In this document: one piece after another, positions 1-9,876 of the stretch | How the letters are laid out: the number at the start of each line of letters is the position of its first letter | How positions within the stretch are numbered: the first letter of the stretch is position 1 | Assembly (NCBI GenBank): GCA_913055605.1 | Contig: CAJXKJ010000007.1 | Span: 1 to 64,000, forward strand | DNA length: 64,000 nt | From: an uncultured Euryhalocaulis sp. | GTDB taxonomy: Bacteria > Pseudomonadota > Alphaproteobacteria > Caulobacterales > Maricaulaceae | Direction of reading: 5' to 3' | The notes under the pieces: generated by a model | Databases searched by the model: none | Told to the model about the DNA's origin: nothing | What the model saw: the letters and a program-made list of their open reading frames with translations, nothing else | Program-made: the position numbers and the translations under genes

Positions 1-8
1 CGCCGGGA

Positions 9-440
9 TCACACGCCGGTGGAGCCGAAGCCCCCGGCGCCGCGCGCGGTCTCGTCCAGCGAGTCGGCGAGCGCGAAGCGCGCCTGCACCACCGGGGCGA
101 CCACCATCTGGGCGATGCGGTCGCCGCGGCTGACCGTGAACGGCTCCGCGCCGTGATTGATCAGGATGATCTTCACCTCGCCCCGATAATCCGAATCGAT
201 CGTGCCCGGCGTGTTCAGACAGGTGATCCCGTTCTTGATGGCGAGGCCGGAGCGCGGACGGATTTGCGCCTCGAAGCCCGGCGGCAGGGCCATGGCGAGC
301 CCGGTCGGGATCAGCGCGCGCTCCCCCGGCGCCAGGGTCACCGGCGCGCCGTCCTCCACCGCCGCGCACAGATCGACGCCGGCGGCCTCCGCCGTCTTGT
401 ATTGCGGCAGGTCCAGCCCCTCGAAATGCGGCAAGGGCAT
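9..440 (-). CDS. dut: dUTP diphosphatase
   Basis: Trimeric dUTPase motifs: [34 protein letters not shown]-terminal [13 protein letters not shown] extends to 539 but [12 protein letters not shown] is the likely start. Confidence 0.95.
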   Translation of the reverse strand: MPLPHFEGLDLPQYKTAEAAGVDLCAAVEDGAPVTLAPGERALIPTGLAMALPPGFEAQIRPRSGLAIKNGITCLNTPGTIDSDYRGEVKIILINHGAEPFTVSRGDRIAQMVVAPVVQARFALADSLDETARGAGGFGSTGV

Positions 441-722
441 CAGGGCTACCAGCGGACCCGACGAAGCGTCCGAACCGCCTGTCGTCTCAACACCGATTCT
501 GTTGTCCGTAAGCTTTCGAGCTGCGTTGCCCGCACCCATCGTCGTCTACCCCACCCGTATGCGTTCCACACGCTATCGCGTCGCGCTGCGTGTGCCGACT
601 GACGGTAGGGGGTAGACCCTACGCACTCAACATCTGGTAGGTACACGCGCAAACATACCCACAATATTGCTCAATTTTGCGCAGTGGATGAGTCTGGGGG
701 GAAGTTGTGGGCAGGCTGTGGG

Positions 723-1949
723 TTACTGCGCCGCCGCCGCGTCGCTGTCTGCGTTCAGCGCGGCGGCCATGCGCTCGGCCAGGCGGCGCGCAACTTCGTC
801 CTTCGGCAGGCGCGGCCAGGGCTCTTCGCCGCCGGGGCTGACCAGCACGACCTGGTTTTCGGCGCCCCCCATCGCGTCGCCCGTCACGTCGTTGGCGACG
901 ATCCAGTCCGCGCCCTTGGCGGCCAGCTTGGCGCGGGCGTTGGCGATCAGATCGTCGGTCTCCGCCGCGAAGCCCACCACCAGACGCGGCCGGCTCGCGG
1001 CATGGCCGACTTCGGACAGGATGTCCGGATTTTCGGTCAGGGCGAGCGGCGGCGCGCCTTCGGCGGTTTTCTTTCGCTTGCGAAGCTCTTCCTGCGCCGG
1101 GCGCCAGTCGGCCACCGCCGCGACTGCCGCGAACAGGTCCGCCGGCAGCGCCGCGAACACCGCGTCGCGCATCTGGCGCGCCGATTCCACGCCGACATAG
1201 TTCACACCCGAAGGAATGGGCAGCGCGGTCGGGCCGGAGACCAGCGTGACCTCCGCCCCCAGCGCCGAAAGCGCAGCGGCCATGGCGTATCCCTGCTTGC
1301 CGGAAGACCGCGCGGCCAGATAGCGCACCGGGTCCAGCCGCTCCCAGGTCGGGCCGGCGGTCACGACGGCCCGCCGCCCGGCCAGCGGGCGCGCCCCGCC
1401 CCCGGCCAGCAGATTTGCGGAAGCGTCCAGGATCGCCTGCGGCTCCGCCATCCGGCCCATGCCGAATTCGCCGCACGCCATCTCGCCCTCGTCCGGGCCG
1501 ACGAAATGCACGCCGTCGCCGCGCAGGGTCTGCAGATTGCGGCGCACGGCCGGATGCTCCCACATGCGCACATTCATCGCCGGGGCCATCAGGACCGGTT
1601 TGTCGGTCGCCAGCAGCGCGGTGGAGGCCAGGTCGTTCGCCTGGCCGTTCGCGCATTTGGCCATCAGGTCGGCGGTGGCCGGCGCGACGACGACCAGATC
1701 GGCGCTGCGCGACAGCTCGATATGGCCCATCTCCGCCTCGTCGGTCAGGGAGAACAGATCGTCATAGACCTTGTCCCCGGACAGCGAGGCGGCCGACAGC
1801 CGCGTCACGAATTCCTTGCCGGCTTTGGTCAGGATCACGCGCACGCCGATCCCGCGCCCGCGGAACAGGCGGATCAGCTCCAGCGATTTATAGGCCGCGA
1901 TCCCGCCGCCGATGATCAGCAGGACCCGGCGCATGTCGTCATTCGCCAT
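723..1949 (-). CDS. coaBC: Bifunctional phosphopantothenoylcysteine decarboxylase/phosphopantothenate-cysteine ligase
   Basis: N-terminal flavoprotein GGGIAAYKSLELIRLFR, APAMNVRMWEHPA, and CoaB domain VTAGPTWERLDPVRYLAARSSGKQGYAMA. Confidence 0.96.
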   Translation of the reverse strand: MANDDMRRVLLIIGGGIAAYKSLELIRLFRGRGIGVRVILTKAGKEFVTRLSAASLSGDKVYDDLFSLTDEAEMGHIELSRSADLVVVAPATADLMAKCANGQANDLASTALLATDKPVLMAPAMNVRMWEHPAVRRNLQTLRGDGVHFVGPDEGEMACGEFGMGRMAEPQAILDASANLLAGGGARPLAGRRAVVTAGPTWERLDPVRYLAARSSGKQGYAMAAALSALGAEVTLVSGPTALPIPSGVNYVGVESARQMRDAVFAALPADLFAAVAAVADWRPAQEELRKRKKTAEGAPPLALTENPDILSEVGHAASRPRLVVGFAAETDDLIANARAKLAAKGADWIVANDVTGDAMGGAENQVVLVSPGGEEPWPRLPKDEVARRLAERMAAALNADSDAAAAQ

Positions 1950-1973
1950 GGCGTCGCCTCAATAGCACGTCCG

Positions 1974-3551
1974 TCAGCCCAGCCACACCGTCAGCGAGAC
2001 CGCGAGCGCGGCCAGCGCCATGACCCAGAGGGCCAGCGTCGTGCCTCGGCGCGACCGGCCGATGCGGCGCGACAGCGCGTCCATCGTGGCAGGGTCCAGC
2101 GCGATTGCCCCGTTGCGCCAGGCCGCGGCCATGGCCGAGACGTCCTCCATCGTGCGCGGCAGGTTGCGCGCCGCGGCGCGCAGACGGCGCAGATCGTGCG
2201 CAGCGTCTTCCAGCGCCGCCTCGGCCCCCAGCTCGCTGCGCAGGAAGCGCTCCACGACGGGGCGGGACACCGCCCAGATGTCCAGCTCCGGGTCCAGGGT
2301 CCGCGCGACGCCCTCGGCCTGCACCATCGTCTTCTGCAGCAGGATCAGCTCGGGCCGCAGGCGCATATTGAACAGCTCGGTGATCTCGAACAGCTGCAGG
2401 AGGACGCGGCTCATCGGCACTTCGCGCGCGGTCTTGCCGAAGATCGGCTCGCCCACCGCGCGCAGGGCGGCGGCGAACTCCGCCCGCGCGAAATCGCCGG
2501 GCACATAGCCCGCCTCGAAATGCGCGGCGGCGGCGCGCTCGTAATCGCGCTCCAGAAAGCCATAGATAATGTCGGCCAGATAGCGGCGCTCCGCCGCGCC
2601 CAGCCGGCCCATGATGCCGAAATCGACCAGGACCAGCGCCCCGTCCGGGGCAACGAACAGATTGCCCTCGTGCATGTCGGCGTGGAACACGCCGTGCTCC
2701 AGCGCCGAGGACAGGAAGACCTCCATCACCTTGGCGGCCAGCGCCTTCGGATCGGCGCCGACGGAGACCGCCGCGCCCGGATTGCTGAGCGGCGCGCCCT
2801 CGATCCAGGTCGTGGTCATCACCCGCCGGCCGCAGCGCGGCCAGTCCGGCATCGGCACGCGGAAGCCCTCGAAGCAGGCAGCGATCTCCGCCATTTCGCT
2901 CGCCGCCGCCGCCTCCAGCCGCAGATCGATCTCCAGCGCCAAAGAGCGGGCCAGCGTCTCCACGAAGGCGCGCGGCTCCATGCGCCGGGCGGCCGGCGCG
3001 AACCGCTCCAGCAGGCGCGCGGCCAGGCGGAAGGACTCCACGTCCCGCGCCATGCGCGCCTCCACGCCGGGGCGCAGGATCTTCACCGCCACGGCTGCTC
3101 CCTCCCCGCCTTCCGGACCGGGCAAGGCGGCGCGGTGGACCTGCGCGACGGAGGCCGCCGCCACCGCCTCCCCGAACGAGGCATAGACGTCGTCGGCCGG
3201 GCGGCCGAACTCCGCCTCGATCGCGGTCAGCGCCTCGGCGCGGGGAAAGCGCGGGGCGTTGTCTTTCAGCCGCGCCAGGCCTGCGGCGAAGCGCGGCTCC
3301 AATATGTCGGCGCGAGTGGACAGGAACTGGCCCAGCTTCACATAGGTCGGGCCCAGCTGCTCCAGCGCCCGGGCGAAGCGCTCGCCCGGATTGGCCGCGC
3401 GCTCCGGCTTGGCCACGACACGGGACAGGCGCGCCGCGGCGCGCGCCCAGACCGGCAGCAAAGCGTGATATTCGCGCGGCAGCAGCGCGTCGTGCCGCGC
3501 CATCACGAATCCCGCGCGCAGCAGGCGCATGGCCGCCCCGAACGTAGACAT
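1974..3551 (-). CDS. ubiB: ABC1/UbiB-family atypical kinase, ubiquinone biosynthesis
   Basis: LGPTYVKLGQFLSTRADILE, AAASVAQVHRA, HADMHEGNLFV, LVDFGIMGRL. Start MSTFGAAMRLLRAG at 3551, overlapping the ubiE stop (ATGA). Confidence 0.93.
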   Translation of the reverse strand: MSTFGAAMRLLRAGFVMARHDALLPREYHALLPVWARAAARLSRVVAKPERAANPGERFARALEQLGPTYVKLGQFLSTRADILEPRFAAGLARLKDNAPRFPRAEALTAIEAEFGRPADDVYASFGEAVAAASVAQVHRAALPGPEGGEGAAVAVKILRPGVEARMARDVESFRLAARLLERFAPAARRMEPRAFVETLARSLALEIDLRLEAAAASEMAEIAACFEGFRVPMPDWPRCGRRVMTTTWIEGAPLSNPGAAVSVGADPKALAAKVMEVFLSSALEHGVFHADMHEGNLFVAPDGALVLVDFGIMGRLGAAERRYLADIIYGFLERDYERAAAAHFEAGYVPGDFARAEFAAALRAVGEPIFGKTAREVPMSRVLLQLFEITELFNMRLRPELILLQKTMVQAEGVARTLDPELDIWAVSRPVVERFLRSELGAEAALEDAAHDLRRLRAAARNLPRTMEDVSAMAAAWRNGAIALDPATMDALSRRIGRSRRGTTLALWVMALAALAVSLTVWLG

Positions 3552-4345
3552 CAGAGCGCCCAGCCGGTGTGCAGCGCGGCGACCCCGCCGCCGAAATTGG
3601 TGAAGGCCACGCGCGCGAAGCCCGCCGCGCGCATCTCCCCGGCCAGGGTCTGCTGGTCCGGAAAGCGGCGGATGGATTCGACGAAATAGCGATAGGGCTC
3701 GGAGGTCCCGGCCGCCATCTTGCCCAGCGCCGGGATCACATGGTCGGAAAACCGCCGGTACAGCGCCTCTAGCGCCGCGGTCGTGGGATGCGACATCTCC
3801 AGACACAGGAAGCGCCCGCCCGGCCGCAGGACGCGCCGCATTTCGGCCAGCGCCGCGGCCCGCCCGGTGATATTGCGGATGCCGAAGCCGATCGTGACGC
3901 AGTCCGCGCTCGCGTCGGCGAAGGGCAGTTTTTCCGCGTCCGCCTGCAGCCACATCACGTCCCGCGCCCCGCGACGGGCGCGCCCGGCGGTCAGCATGTC
4001 GGCGTTGATATCGGAGACCACGGCGGATGCCGGCGGCCCGCCCCGGCGCGCGGAGGTCTTCGCCCCGGCGCGCATCCAGCGCAGGCCCAGATCGCCGGTG
4101 CCCCCGGCCACGTCCAGCAGCAACTCGCCCGGCTGCGGATTGGCGCGCGCGATCACGATGTCCTTCCAGACGCGGTGCGCGCCGCCGGACATCAGGTCGT
4201 TCATCAGGTCGTAGCGGCCGGCCACCGCGTCGAACACGCCGCGCACCAGAGCCGGCTTTTCGCCGGGCGGCACGTCGCGCGCGCCAAAAGAGACGAAGCC
4301 GCCGGGCGGGGTTTCGGGCTGTTCTTCAAACGGGGGCCGGGTCAT
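3551..4345 (-). CDS. ubiE: Demethylmenaquinone/ubiquinone biosynthesis C-methyltransferase
   Basis: VFDAVAGRYDLMNDLMSGGAHRVWKD, LDVAGGTGDLGLR, GFGIRNITGRAAALAEMRRVLRPGG. Confidence 0.96.
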   Translation of the reverse strand: MTRPPFEEQPETPPGGFVSFGARDVPPGEKPALVRGVFDAVAGRYDLMNDLMSGGAHRVWKDIVIARANPQPGELLLDVAGGTGDLGLRWMRAGAKTSARRGGPPASAVVSDINADMLTAGRARRGARDVMWLQADAEKLPFADASADCVTIGFGIRNITGRAAALAEMRRVLRPGGRFLCLEMSHPTTAALEALYRRFSDHVIPALGKMAAGTSEPYRYFVESIRRFPDQQTLAGEMRAAGFARVAFTNFGGGVAALHTGWAL

Positions 4346-4412
4346 CGCCGGGCAATCTAGTGGCGAAGCGCCCGAGCGCCTAGGCGCGGATTCCGTGAGA
4401 CGCCGCCGCCCG

Positions 4413-5063
4413 TTACGCCGGCGCCGGCGCCGGCAGCGGACAGGTCACGCCGGACCCCGCCAGACCGCAATATCCGTCCGGATTCTTGTGCAGATATTGC
4501 TGGTGATAGTCCTCGGCGAAGAAGAAGTCCGGCGCCGCGGCGATTTCGGTCGTGATCGTCCCGCGCCCGGCGGCGGTCAGGGCCGCCTGATAGGCCTCTC
4601 GGCTGGCCAGCGCCGCCTGCAGCTGGTCCGTACCGTGCGTATAGACCGCAGAGCGGTATTGCGTGCCGACATCGTTGCCCTGGCGCATGCCCTGGGTGGG
4701 GTCGTGCGCCTCCCAGAACGTCTTCAGCAGCGCGTCGAAGGAAATCCGCGCCGGGTCGAAGACCACGCGCACGATCTCGGCATGGCCGGTGCCGCCGCTG
4801 CACACTTCGCGATAGGTCGGATTGGGCGTCGCGCCGCCCTGATAGCCCACGGCGGTGACCCAGACGCCCGGCAATTCCCAGAACAGGCGTTCGGCGCCCC
4901 AGAAACAGCCCAGGCCGAAATCGGCGACCTGCAGCCCTTCCGGATACGGGCCTTTCAGGGGATTTCCGTTCACGGCGTGGACGTCCGCCGTCGGGATCGG
5001 ATCGGGGCGGCCGGGCAAAGCGCTGTCCGCGGCCGGCATACGCAGCTTTTCAAACAGGGCCAT
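4413..5063 (-). CDS. msrA: Peptide-methionine (S)-S-oxide reductase MsrA
   Basis: [57 protein letters not shown]. Confidence 0.95.
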   Translation of the reverse strand: MALFEKLRMPAADSALPGRPDPIPTADVHAVNGNPLKGPYPEGLQVADFGLGCFWGAERLFWELPGVWVTAVGYQGGATPNPTYREVCSGGTGHAEIVRVVFDPARISFDALLKTFWEAHDPTQGMRQGNDVGTQYRSAVYTHGTDQLQAALASREAYQAALTAAGRGTITTEIAAAPDFFFAEDYHQQYLHKNPDGYCGLAGSGVTCPLPAPAPA

Positions 5064-5222
5064 GGGAATCCTCCGGAATTCTCCGCGTTGGGGGAGCCCA
5101 TGAGATAGGAATCCGGACCGCCTGTTTCCAGACGCAGCGGGCGGTTGCCGGACGCCGCGCCGCCGCTATAGTCCGCCGCTCCGCGCGGGGGGCCGCTTTG
5201 GCGCCCCCTGCGATTCTGCGCC

Positions 5223-5312
5223 GGTGAGGTGGCCGAGTGGTCGAAGGCGCACGCCTGGAACGCGTGTAGGCGGGAAACCGTCTCGTGGGTTCGAATCCCA
5301 CCCTCACCGCCA
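5223..5312 (+). tRNA. tRNA-Ser, anticodon GGA (5257-5259), CCA encoded
   Basis: GGTGAGG acceptor arm pairs with CCTCACC, TGGCCGAGTGG D-arm, long variable arm, GGGTTCGAATCCC T-arm, GCCA 3' end. Confidence 0.95.
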
Positions 5313-5351
5313 CGCTGGCCGGACATCTCCCCTCCCAGGGCGACATGGCGT

Positions 5352-5379
5352 AAAAGCCCCCGAAATTTGGGGCGATTTT
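5352..5379 (+). terminator. Possible intrinsic terminator downstream of tRNA-Ser
   Basis: AAAAGCCCC-CGAAATTT-GGGGCGATTTT; 5-bp GC stem followed by a short T run. Confidence 0.4.
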
Positions 5380-5606
5380 CCCCGCTCCCGGCTTCCAGAG
5401 ATGCTCGCCAATACGGCAACGCCTGCGAAAGCAAAGCTCGGTCTCCAAGGCTACAATCACGCGCTTTGGTTATCGCAATTAGCCCAGTTCAGGCCTGTCA
5501 TCGCGCTCAAAAAAAGGAACACGGCAGCCCGCCACGTCAATCCGGCTGCCATCACCGCCGGTCCGGTCTAGTCTCTCCTTCAACGCCAGCTTTTTAGGAT
5601 CGAACG

Positions 5607-6113
5607 ATGGAATCGATTATTTCCAAGGCAGTCAGCAGCTTCGAGGCCGGCAAGCTGTCGCGGCGGGATCTGGTGCAAGGACTGAGTGCGCTAGTGATGG
5701 CCGGCGGCGGCGCAGGCGCGGCGAAGGCGCAAGCGGGACCTGGCGCTTTTATTGCTCCAGGATCGGTGGACAGTCTGCTCACGCCTGTCGCCGTCGATCA
5801 TGTGTCGATGACCGTCCAGAATCTGGAAACCTCGAAGACATTCTATCGTGAGGTGTTCGGGCTTGTTCCCGTCAACGAAGATACGGTGAACCGGATTTCC
5901 CGCCTGGGCGTGGCTGGCCAGCGCGGCGCCATGGTCTCCATCCGGGAGGAGCCGATCACCGGACTGATCGACCATATCGCGCTGCGCATCGATGGCTGGG
6001 ATCGCGAGCGAGACGAGCCGAAACTGGTCGAATACGGCCTGACGCCCCAGTCGAATCTGGATTTCGGCTATTTTGTGCGCGACCCCGACGGTGCGCCCGT
6101 GCAAATCGTCTAA
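5607..6113 (+). CDS. VOC (glyoxalase/dioxygenase) superfamily protein with N-terminal SRRDLVQGL twin-arginine-like signal
   Basis: DHVSMTVQNLETSKTFYREVFGLVP ... YFVRDPDGAPVQIV. Confidence 0.8.
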   Translation: MESIISKAVSSFEAGKLSRRDLVQGLSALVMAGGGAGAAKAQAGPGAFIAPGSVDSLLTPVAVDHVSMTVQNLETSKTFYREVFGLVPVNEDTVNRISRLGVAGQRGAMVSIREEPITGLIDHIALRIDGWDRERDEPKLVEYGLTPQSNLDFGYFVRDPDGAPVQIV

Positions 6114-6171
6114 CGTCATTCAGAGGCGGTCGGGCGGAGACGGATTTCGCCCGCCACGCTCCGGCCCCGCC

Positions 6172-7533
6172 CTAGGCGCCGCGAACAGCGTCCCAGTCGC
6201 CCGTGATCGCGAGGGTCAGGCCCGGGCGCTGGATGTTGAAGAACAGTGTCGAGCCGTCCGGCGAGAAGCACGGTCCGGTCAGTTCGCTGATCTCGTTTTC
6301 ATGGACCAGGGCGTTGGAGCCGACCGGGTAGAGGCCGCCGTCCGGGCGGAGGCCCCACAGCCGGTTTCCGCCGGGGCCGTCTTCGGCGACGATCAGGTCG
6401 CCCCAGGGCGCGACCGTGAGATTGTCGCACATCTCCATCTGGCCGGCGGATTCATGGAACAGGTCGAGCACACCGCCGTCCGGTCCCGACGGCCGGTACC
6501 GCCAGATCTGGCCGAGCTGGGCTGCGCCCCCGTCGGTGCAGGTGAAGAAGACCTCCCCCTGTCCCATCGCGCAGCCTTCGCCGCGGGTGAACTGCGCCGC
6601 GCCGGCGGCAATGCTCCGCTGGGCCAGATCGCCGTCCGGATTGTCGATATCCTCCAGGTCGATCCATACCGCCTCGAGCGGCTGGCCCGGAAGGATCGCC
6701 CGGCCGCTCCAGTTGCGCGTGTCCATGCCGGGCTGGCCGCGCACCGCCAGCGCCTGCAGCCGGCCGCCGCGCGCCAGCTCGCCGGGGGCATCCGGCAGAA
6801 AGCGGTAGAACAGCGCCGCGCCCGCCTGATCCTCCGTCAGATAGAGCGCGCCGCTCGCCGGGTCGACGGCGACGGCTTCATGCTTGAAACGTCCCATCGC
6901 CTTGAGGGGGACCGGATCGACCGGCCCCTCGTGCGCGGCAGGCACTTCGAAGACATAGCCATGCGCCAGCGCGCCGTCGCCAGCGCCGATATCGATCACT
7001 TCCTCGCAGCTCAGCCAGGAATTCCACGGGGTCGGTCCGCCGGCGCAATTGACCAGCGTGCCGGCCAGGCTCATCCAGCTCCGCTCGACCGCTCCTGTCT
7101 GCGGATCGTAGACCAGCGTCGTCGTCCCGCCGGGCGCCGGAGCGCCGTCGGAACTGCGGTCATAGACGCTGGCGTCAGGAAGCGCGCCGCCGCCCGCGAA
7201 GGCGTCCGTTGTCGCCCCGGCCCCGGTTCCGTCGACCGTATGCCAGCGGGCCAGCTCATGATTGCGCACGATCCGGACTTTCCCGTCCGAATCCGGAAAG
7301 GCCGCCATGCCGTCCGGGGCGCCCGGCGTCAGCAGGCCGTCCGACATCGGATCGCCGGTGCGCGTCAGGATGCGGCAGGACAGGCCCCGGGCCAGATCGA
7401 AAACGCCCTCGGGGTCCCGCACCAGCCCCGCCCCCGACGCCCCGGCCCGGTGCTGGGCCCAGCCGGGGGCGGCGCGGAACGCCGCGCTCGCGGCGGCGGC
7501 GGAGAGAAAGGCGCGGCGGGACAAGCGTTTCAT
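6172..7533 (-). CDS. Exported DUF839/PhoX-like phosphatase family protein
   Basis: Tat-like signal MKRLSRRAFLSAAAASAAF; VRNHELARWH, NCAGGPTPWNSWLSCEE, HGYVFEVP, LYLTEDQAGAALFYRF, CMGQGEVFFTCTDGG. Confidence 0.72.
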   Translation of the reverse strand: MKRLSRRAFLSAAAASAAFRAAPGWAQHRAGASGAGLVRDPEGVFDLARGLSCRILTRTGDPMSDGLLTPGAPDGMAAFPDSDGKVRIVRNHELARWHTVDGTGAGATTDAFAGGGALPDASVYDRSSDGAPAPGGTTTLVYDPQTGAVERSWMSLAGTLVNCAGGPTPWNSWLSCEEVIDIGAGDGALAHGYVFEVPAAHEGPVDPVPLKAMGRFKHEAVAVDPASGALYLTEDQAGAALFYRFLPDAPGELARGGRLQALAVRGQPGMDTRNWSGRAILPGQPLEAVWIDLEDIDNPDGDLAQRSIAAGAAQFTRGEGCAMGQGEVFFTCTDGGAAQLGQIWRYRPSGPDGGVLDLFHESAGQMEMCDNLTVAPWGDLIVAEDGPGGNRLWGLRPDGGLYPVGSNALVHENEISELTGPCFSPDGSTLFFNIQRPGLTLAITGDWDAVRGA

Positions 7534-7608
7534 CGGAACGGCCTCTGCAAACTGGCGGTGCGGGCCAGAATAGCGCCCCTGAGTGACGGCCACATGATCC
7601 GTCTTCCG

Positions 7609-8460
7609 TCAATCCAGGGGTTTGCGGAAGCGGAGTGTCATCCGGTCGCTTTCGCCGATCGCGTCATATTGGGCCCTGTCGAACCCTTCGGCGTCGGGCG
7701 AGTCCGGGCGCGGGGCCGCGCGCGCGGGCGCCAGGGTCCAGACGCCCACAGGATGATCGGCGTCGTCCGCCGGGTTGGCGTTGATCTCGCTCTGCGCCTC
7801 CAGCACGAAGCCCGCGGCCTCGGCCAGGGCGATCACATGGCTGGGCCGCACATAGCCGGTGCGGCCCGTGTTTCCGATGGACGCGCCTTCGGGCAGCCGG
7901 TGCTCGACCAGGCCCAGAACGCCGCCCGGCTTCAGCGCGGCGTAAAAATCCGCGAACGCCTTGTCGGCGTATTCGCCCATCATCCAGTTATGGACGTTGC
8001 GGAATGTGAGGACCGCATCCAGCGATCCGGGCGCCGCCAGTTCGGGGCTGTCGGCGGTAAACAATGCGGGCTGGATGTCGATCCTGGCGCCGGCCCGATC
8101 CGCATCCTCGCGCAGCGCCGCGATCTCGGCCTCCATGTCTATCGGCTGGCCGGTCGTCGAGCCGATCACCGCGACATAAACGCCGTCATGGGCGGCAAGC
8201 CAGGGCAGCAGGATCCGCGCATAATAGCCGCCCATCGGCATCACCTCGGCCACCTTTCCGGCGGGATCCAGGCCGAAGAAGGCCAGCGTCTCCCGCGGGT
8301 GGCGCCACTGATCGCGCACTGTGTCGGAGTCCGGGCGCCATTCGCCGGCGACGGCCTCGTCAAGCGAAAGCGCCGCGGGCTGCGACTGGGCGGTTCCGGC
8401 GCCCGCGGTGGCGAACGCCAAGCCTGCGACGAGCAGGCCGATACAGGTTTTCGAGATCAT
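7609..8460 (-). CDS. Class I SAM-dependent methyltransferase-like protein with N-terminal signal peptide
   Basis: MISKTCIGLLVAGLAFATAGAGTAQSQPA signal; KVAEVMPMGGYYARILLPWLA, LDAVLTFRNVHNWM, ALKPGGVLGLVEHR. Confidence 0.75.
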   Translation of the reverse strand: MISKTCIGLLVAGLAFATAGAGTAQSQPAALSLDEAVAGEWRPDSDTVRDQWRHPRETLAFFGLDPAGKVAEVMPMGGYYARILLPWLAAHDGVYVAVIGSTTGQPIDMEAEIAALREDADRAGARIDIQPALFTADSPELAAPGSLDAVLTFRNVHNWMMGEYADKAFADFYAALKPGGVLGLVEHRLPEGASIGNTGRTGYVRPSHVIALAEAAGFVLEAQSEINANPADDADHPVGVWTLAPARAAPRPDSPDAEGFDRAQYDAIGESDRMTLRFRKPLD

Positions 8461-8491
8461 GCCGGTTTCCTCCTCCAGTGTGATTGTTCGC

Positions 8492-9208
8492 TCAGGCGCA
8501 CAGGGACCAGCCGCGGATCCACAGCCCGGCGTAGAACAGCCGCCTGTCGCGGAAGCCCGCTTCGGCGAGCAGCGCCTCGTGGCGGTCCTGCGGAAGGGGA
8601 AACACCTCCCCGTTCCTCATGACCTGGACCATGCGCGCGATATCCTCCTCGCGCGCGCCCATGCGCCGCGCGAAGCCGACATAAAGCCGCAAATCCCGCT
8701 CGAACTCCGGCCCCTGCATCTGCGAACAGCCATCGATCAGCAGAAAGGGAGCGCCCGGCTTCAACCGGCGGCGAATTTCCCGGAGGGCGCGAAGCCGCCG
8801 CCCGTCATCCGGAATGAAATGCAGGGCCAGGAAGGCGGTCGCCGCGTCGAAGGGGCCGTGCGGAGCATCCTCGACATAGGCCTGCACCCAGTTCACGCGC
8901 GAGGGGTCCACGCGCGAGGCGACATGCGCCTTGGCGCTGGCGATCATGTCGGCCACCGGATCCAGCGCAACGAAGCGCCAGCCGGGCCGTTCGCCGGCCA
9001 AGGCGCCGAGTTCGATGCCGCCGCCGGCCCCGACGACCAGAATTTCGGCGGCGTCCGTCAGGCAGTCCGACAATATCGTGCGGGCCATCACGTGGCTCGC
9101 GTCGTACCCGGGAACGAAGCGCCGCGGCCCCTTTTCGGCATAGCTGGCCGCCATGTCGCCGGTCAGAAACGCGGGCGCGTCCGCTCCCGGAGCGGCGGGG
9201 GCGGTCAT
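8492..9208 (-). CDS. Class I SAM-dependent methyltransferase
   Basis: ILVVGAGGGIELGALA, FVALDPVADMIASAK, AATAFLALHFIPDD, RRLKPGAPFLLIDG. ATGA overlap with the DUF1826 gene. Confidence 0.8.
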   Translation of the reverse strand: MTAPAAPGADAPAFLTGDMAASYAEKGPRRFVPGYDASHVMARTILSDCLTDAAEILVVGAGGGIELGALAGERPGWRFVALDPVADMIASAKAHVASRVDPSRVNWVQAYVEDAPHGPFDAATAFLALHFIPDDGRRLRALREIRRRLKPGAPFLLIDGCSQMQGPEFERDLRLYVGFARRMGAREEDIARMVQVMRNGEVFPLPQDRHEALLAEAGFRDRRLFYAGLWIRGWSLCA

Positions 9209-9876
9209 GCGGGCGCACTCCCCGCGCCGTCACAGCATGAGCCGCCCCAGTCCGCTGCATCCGGCGGCTCGTTCAGGCACAGCACCAGCCGGACGGCGCC
9301 CGTCCCCTCCACCGGGGGCGAGCGATGCACGGCGGCGCGGTGGCCCGGGCTTTTCCAGCCCTTCAGCAACACGACGGCGAAGCGCGGCGCCGAACAGACC
9401 AGCCCGTCATAGTCGCGCTGTTCCGCCACCGCCCGGGGGCCCCAGCAATCCGGCGCATATTGCGTGCCGGGTCCGAGATACGTGCACAGCGCACGCACGC
9501 GGACATTGTCGCGGTGGAAACGCCAGCACGCGTCGTCCGTGACCTTGTCCAGACGGATATGCACGCGCGAAATGCCGAGGAACCGGGCAAAGCCCGATGC
9601 GACCTCGTAAATGTCCCGCCGCAACGCCGCGCGGCCGGCATCGTCCGGCGTTCCGGCCGCGGTGAAGAGCGCGTCCAGAAATCCAGGAACATCGGACGGA
9701 CCTATGATCGCCCGGCCGTGCGGCAGGAGGGACGGCGGCAGGCCGTCCAGCCAGGCCGGCAGCTCAACGGGCGCCGCCCGCCGCGACACGGCATGCGCCG
9801 CCATGGAGGCGGAGAAGCCCTCCCAGCCGCCGGCCGGGAACAAGGGCGCCGACAGCTCCCCGACGGGCGCCGTCAC
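9205..9876 (-). CDS. DUF1826 domain protein (commonly beside ZigA)
   Basis: [71 protein letters not shown]. Overlaps the ZigA stop. Confidence 0.85.
   Translation of the reverse strand: MTAPVGELSAPLFPAGGWEGFSASMAAHAVSRRAAPVELPAWLDGLPPSLLPHGRAIIGPSDVPGFLDALFTAAGTPDDAGRAALRRDIYEVASGFARFLGISRVHIRLDKVTDDACWRFHRDNVRVRALCTYLGPGTQYAPDCWGPRAVAEQRDYDGLVCSAPRFAVVLLKGWKSPGHRAAVHRSPPVEGTGAVRLVLCLNEPPDAADWGGSCCDGAGSAPA

Noticed and set aside
541-722. Replication-origin-like region between dut and coaBC
   Set aside because: The locus order resembles genes often near alphaproteobacterial dnaA, but there is no DnaA-box cluster or dnaA gene in the window.
684-3689. 1001-aa plus-strand ORF opposite coaBC/ubiB
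   Set aside because: Antisense open frame caused by high GC codon bias; low-complexity R/G/A/Q-rich translation with no family motifs, while the opposite strand encodes clear coaBC and ubiB.
6073-8622. 849-aa plus-strand ORF
   Set aside because: Antisense to DUF839 and methyltransferase genes that have clear motifs.
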